Below are positions 63,109 to 64,000 of a DNA stretch of 64,000 bases, piece after piece. The position numbers and the translations under genes were made by a program. The first letter of the stretch is position 1. Every line of letters starts with the position of its first letter. The notes below the pieces were generated by a model. The model saw nothing but the letters and a program-made list of their open reading frames with translations, had not been told where the DNA came from and did not search any database. This DNA comes from Cyclobacteriaceae bacterium (GTDB lineage Bacteria > Bacteroidota > Bacteroidia > Cytophagales > Cyclobacteriaceae). The DNA lies in the NCBI GenBank assembly GCA_020436165.1, contig JAGQYI010000035.1:92458-156457 (forward strand). The letters are read 5' to 3'.

Positions 63109-63750
63109 TCAAAAACTTAATCCGAATCCTACATAGGCTAATTCCGGAACGCCTACACCAATTCTAAATATCCCGCCAGTAGATTTCTGGTATCTATATC
63201 CAATAGAGCCTGAAACAAAATAGGGGTTATCTCCTTCTGAAGTTTCAACTGTGTACATACCTCCAATTCCTAGCTCAAAGTGTGATGCTTTTCCCCCAAA
63301 TAATGCACCCAACTGAAGTATGCAACGGTGCCAATTGGTGTCATTAGCCGGATAATGATCAAACTCATAGCCCGCCCTTACAAATGCACTTGGAAAATTT
63401 GACTTGATCATTCGTTCATAGTAGATGCTCTTAGTTGTACCTAGCATTGGTAATCCTCCAATGTTACCAAATATTGCATTCTGTCGTACTTTCGAGTTAT
63501 ATCGATTACGTTGTCTATTATCCAAATGATGAATGAAAGAAGCATCTTGTTGGGGTCCAAAATTTGATATTTCGGAATGATCAACCGTTTCAAAAATTTT
63601 TATTAAAATACTGTCCTCACAAATAATTAAAGTTGGCTTTTGGGTTTCTTTAAAACCTGGCTCTACTTGTACATTTTGAGCTAACTGAAATGCTATACAG
63701 CTTTGAAGAAGTAAAATAGCTAAAAGAAAAGTTGAAATAAACCTTTTCAT
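63109..63750 (-). CDS. secreted protein of unknown function, sole gene between mnmE tail repeats
   Basis: The 213-residue protein has a Sec or lipoprotein signal (LLLQSC at about 13-18). The mature part includes CEDSILIKIFETVDHSEISNF and, from about residue 100, strand patterns with aromatic ends (SAFVRAGYEFDHYP, ILQLGALFGG, GGMYTV, VSGSIGYRYQKSTGGIFRIGVG, YVGFGLSF), ending in Phe like an outer-membrane beta-barrel. No family is named. It is transcribed against mnmE and is the only gene inside the 795-bp unit bounded by the two mnmE tail copies, so it is probably cargo. Confidence 0.6.
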   Translation of the reverse strand: MKRFISTFLLAILLLQSCIAFQLAQNVQVEPGFKETQKPTLIICEDSILIKIFETVDHSEISNFGPQQDASFIHHLDNRQRNRYNSKVRQNAIFGNIGGLPMLGTTKSIYYERMIKSNFPSAFVRAGYEFDHYPANDTNWHRCILQLGALFGGKASHFELGIGGMYTVETSEGDNPYFVSGSIGYRYQKSTGGIFRIGVGVPELAYVGFGLSF

Positions 63751-63798
63751 ACATTCGTTTTGGCATCATTAATTTACTTAATACTAAGAGACATTCCT

Positions 63799-63882
63799 AT
63801 GATAAATGTCAGAGCTCAAGGCCAGATCACAACGGATGATCTGTTGGAAAACATCTTTTCGAAGTTTTGTATTGGAAAGTAA
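63799..63882 (+). pseudogene. duplicated mnmE 3'-end fragment (att-like site), copy 2
   Basis: Bases 63819-63882 repeat the end of mnmE with three synonymous differences and still end in TAA after CIGK. By chance or design an in-frame ATG at 63799 gives a 27-codon frame whose last 20 residues equal the MnmE C-terminus. It lacks any functional domain and is read as a displaced mnmE end or attachment-site copy, not as a working gene. Confidence 0.8.
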
Positions 63883-63946
63883 TTACTTTTCTTTTACTTA
63901 GCTAAACCCTTCTTTTAGTGCATTTTAAGCGGTTTTTACTTCTTTT

Positions 63947-64000
63947 ATTTGTTGCTAATCTTCCCTTATTTTCGTATATTTCGTTTCTAATTTGTTGCTA
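63947..64000 (+). repeat. pair of 11-base direct repeats beside the second mnmE tail
   Basis: ATTTGTTGCTA occurs at 63947-63957 and at 63990-64000, 43 bases apart in AT-rich DNA without an open frame. Paired short repeats next to an attachment core are what arm-type integrase sites look like, but the role is inferred and the right edge of the window cuts the region off. Confidence 0.45.

Noticed and set aside
63799..63882. A 27-codon gene
   Set aside because: It is the duplicated end of mnmE with a chance upstream ATG.

Overview
The window reads as chromosome of a free-living member of the Bacteroidota, most likely order Cytophagales. The evidence is gene content: a fused LpxC/FabZ, a PorX-type response regulator with a PglZ domain, an IPExxxVDY-family gene between pyruvate kinase and acpP, a DUF4296 lipoprotein, a BFN nuclease with a UVR tail, and several starts preceded by TAnnTTTG promoter boxes instead of Shine-Dalgarno sequences. 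Several genes start at TTG or GTG with a 1-8 base overlap onto the previous gene. Genus cannot be settled by reading alone.

Layout. 1-3.6 kb: tail of an unknown gene, a small membrane protein, a REP-like repeat cluster, a TonB-like protein, and an etfB-etfA-BFN operon (minus). 3.7-8.6 kb: a TPR protein, Mpl, a DEDDh exonuclease, MoaA and a PKD/LamG lipoprotein. 8.6-16.5 kb: a surface-polysaccharide region with glycosyltransferases, a flippase, a SAM-methyltransferase-like protein and a minus-strand oxidoreductase/acetyltransferase/aminotransferase set that looks like a UDP-sugar modification pathway. 16.7-25.1 kb: pfkA, miaA, then a large hybrid histidine kinase with its own Hpt domain, a CheY-like regulator, an unknown 91-residue protein, a metallo-beta-lactamase-fold hydrolase and an NFACT (RqcH-type) protein packed head to tail. 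25.1-32.5 kb: pyk and an IPExxxVDY gene diverging from acpP-fabF-rnc-nadE-lgt. 32.6-38.0 kb: an accessory block of unrelated plus-strand genes (small lipoprotein, EstB-like serine hydrolase, membrane-anchored AraC regulator, CPBP protease, VOC protein, DUF1353 and others). 38.0-46.1 kb: yidD, ald, tsaE and porX (minus), diverging from an HD hydrolase and lpxD-lpxC/fabZ-lpxA. 46.2-53.3 kb: a lipoprotein, mutS2 with a DUF4296 gene, a DUF58/BatD-like/BatA set lacking MoxR, then yggS and a DUF423 gene. 53.4-59.1 kb: an HMG-CoA-lyase-type enzyme, a dapD-headed minus-strand run, and an orphan glycosyltransferase. 59.1-64 kb: a manganese/iron module (DtxR-family regulator with its likely operator, and an Nramp transporter fused to a UspA domain), then mnmE.

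The most unusual feature is at the right edge. The last 63 coding bases of mnmE, plus one preceding base, recur 795 bp downstream with three differences, all synonymous. Between the copies lies one opposite-strand gene for a secreted protein. The 3' end of mnmE (trmE) is the known integration site of SGI1-type genomic islands, so this looks like an attachment-site duplication flanking a very small inserted unit. A further element may begin just past the window, because two 11-bp direct repeats lie in AT-rich DNA beside the second copy. No rRNA, tRNA, CRISPR array or complete insertion sequence was seen. No gene-free stretch exceeds about 300 bases; the longest are 316-596 (281 bases), 32883-33137 and the segment beyond 63750.
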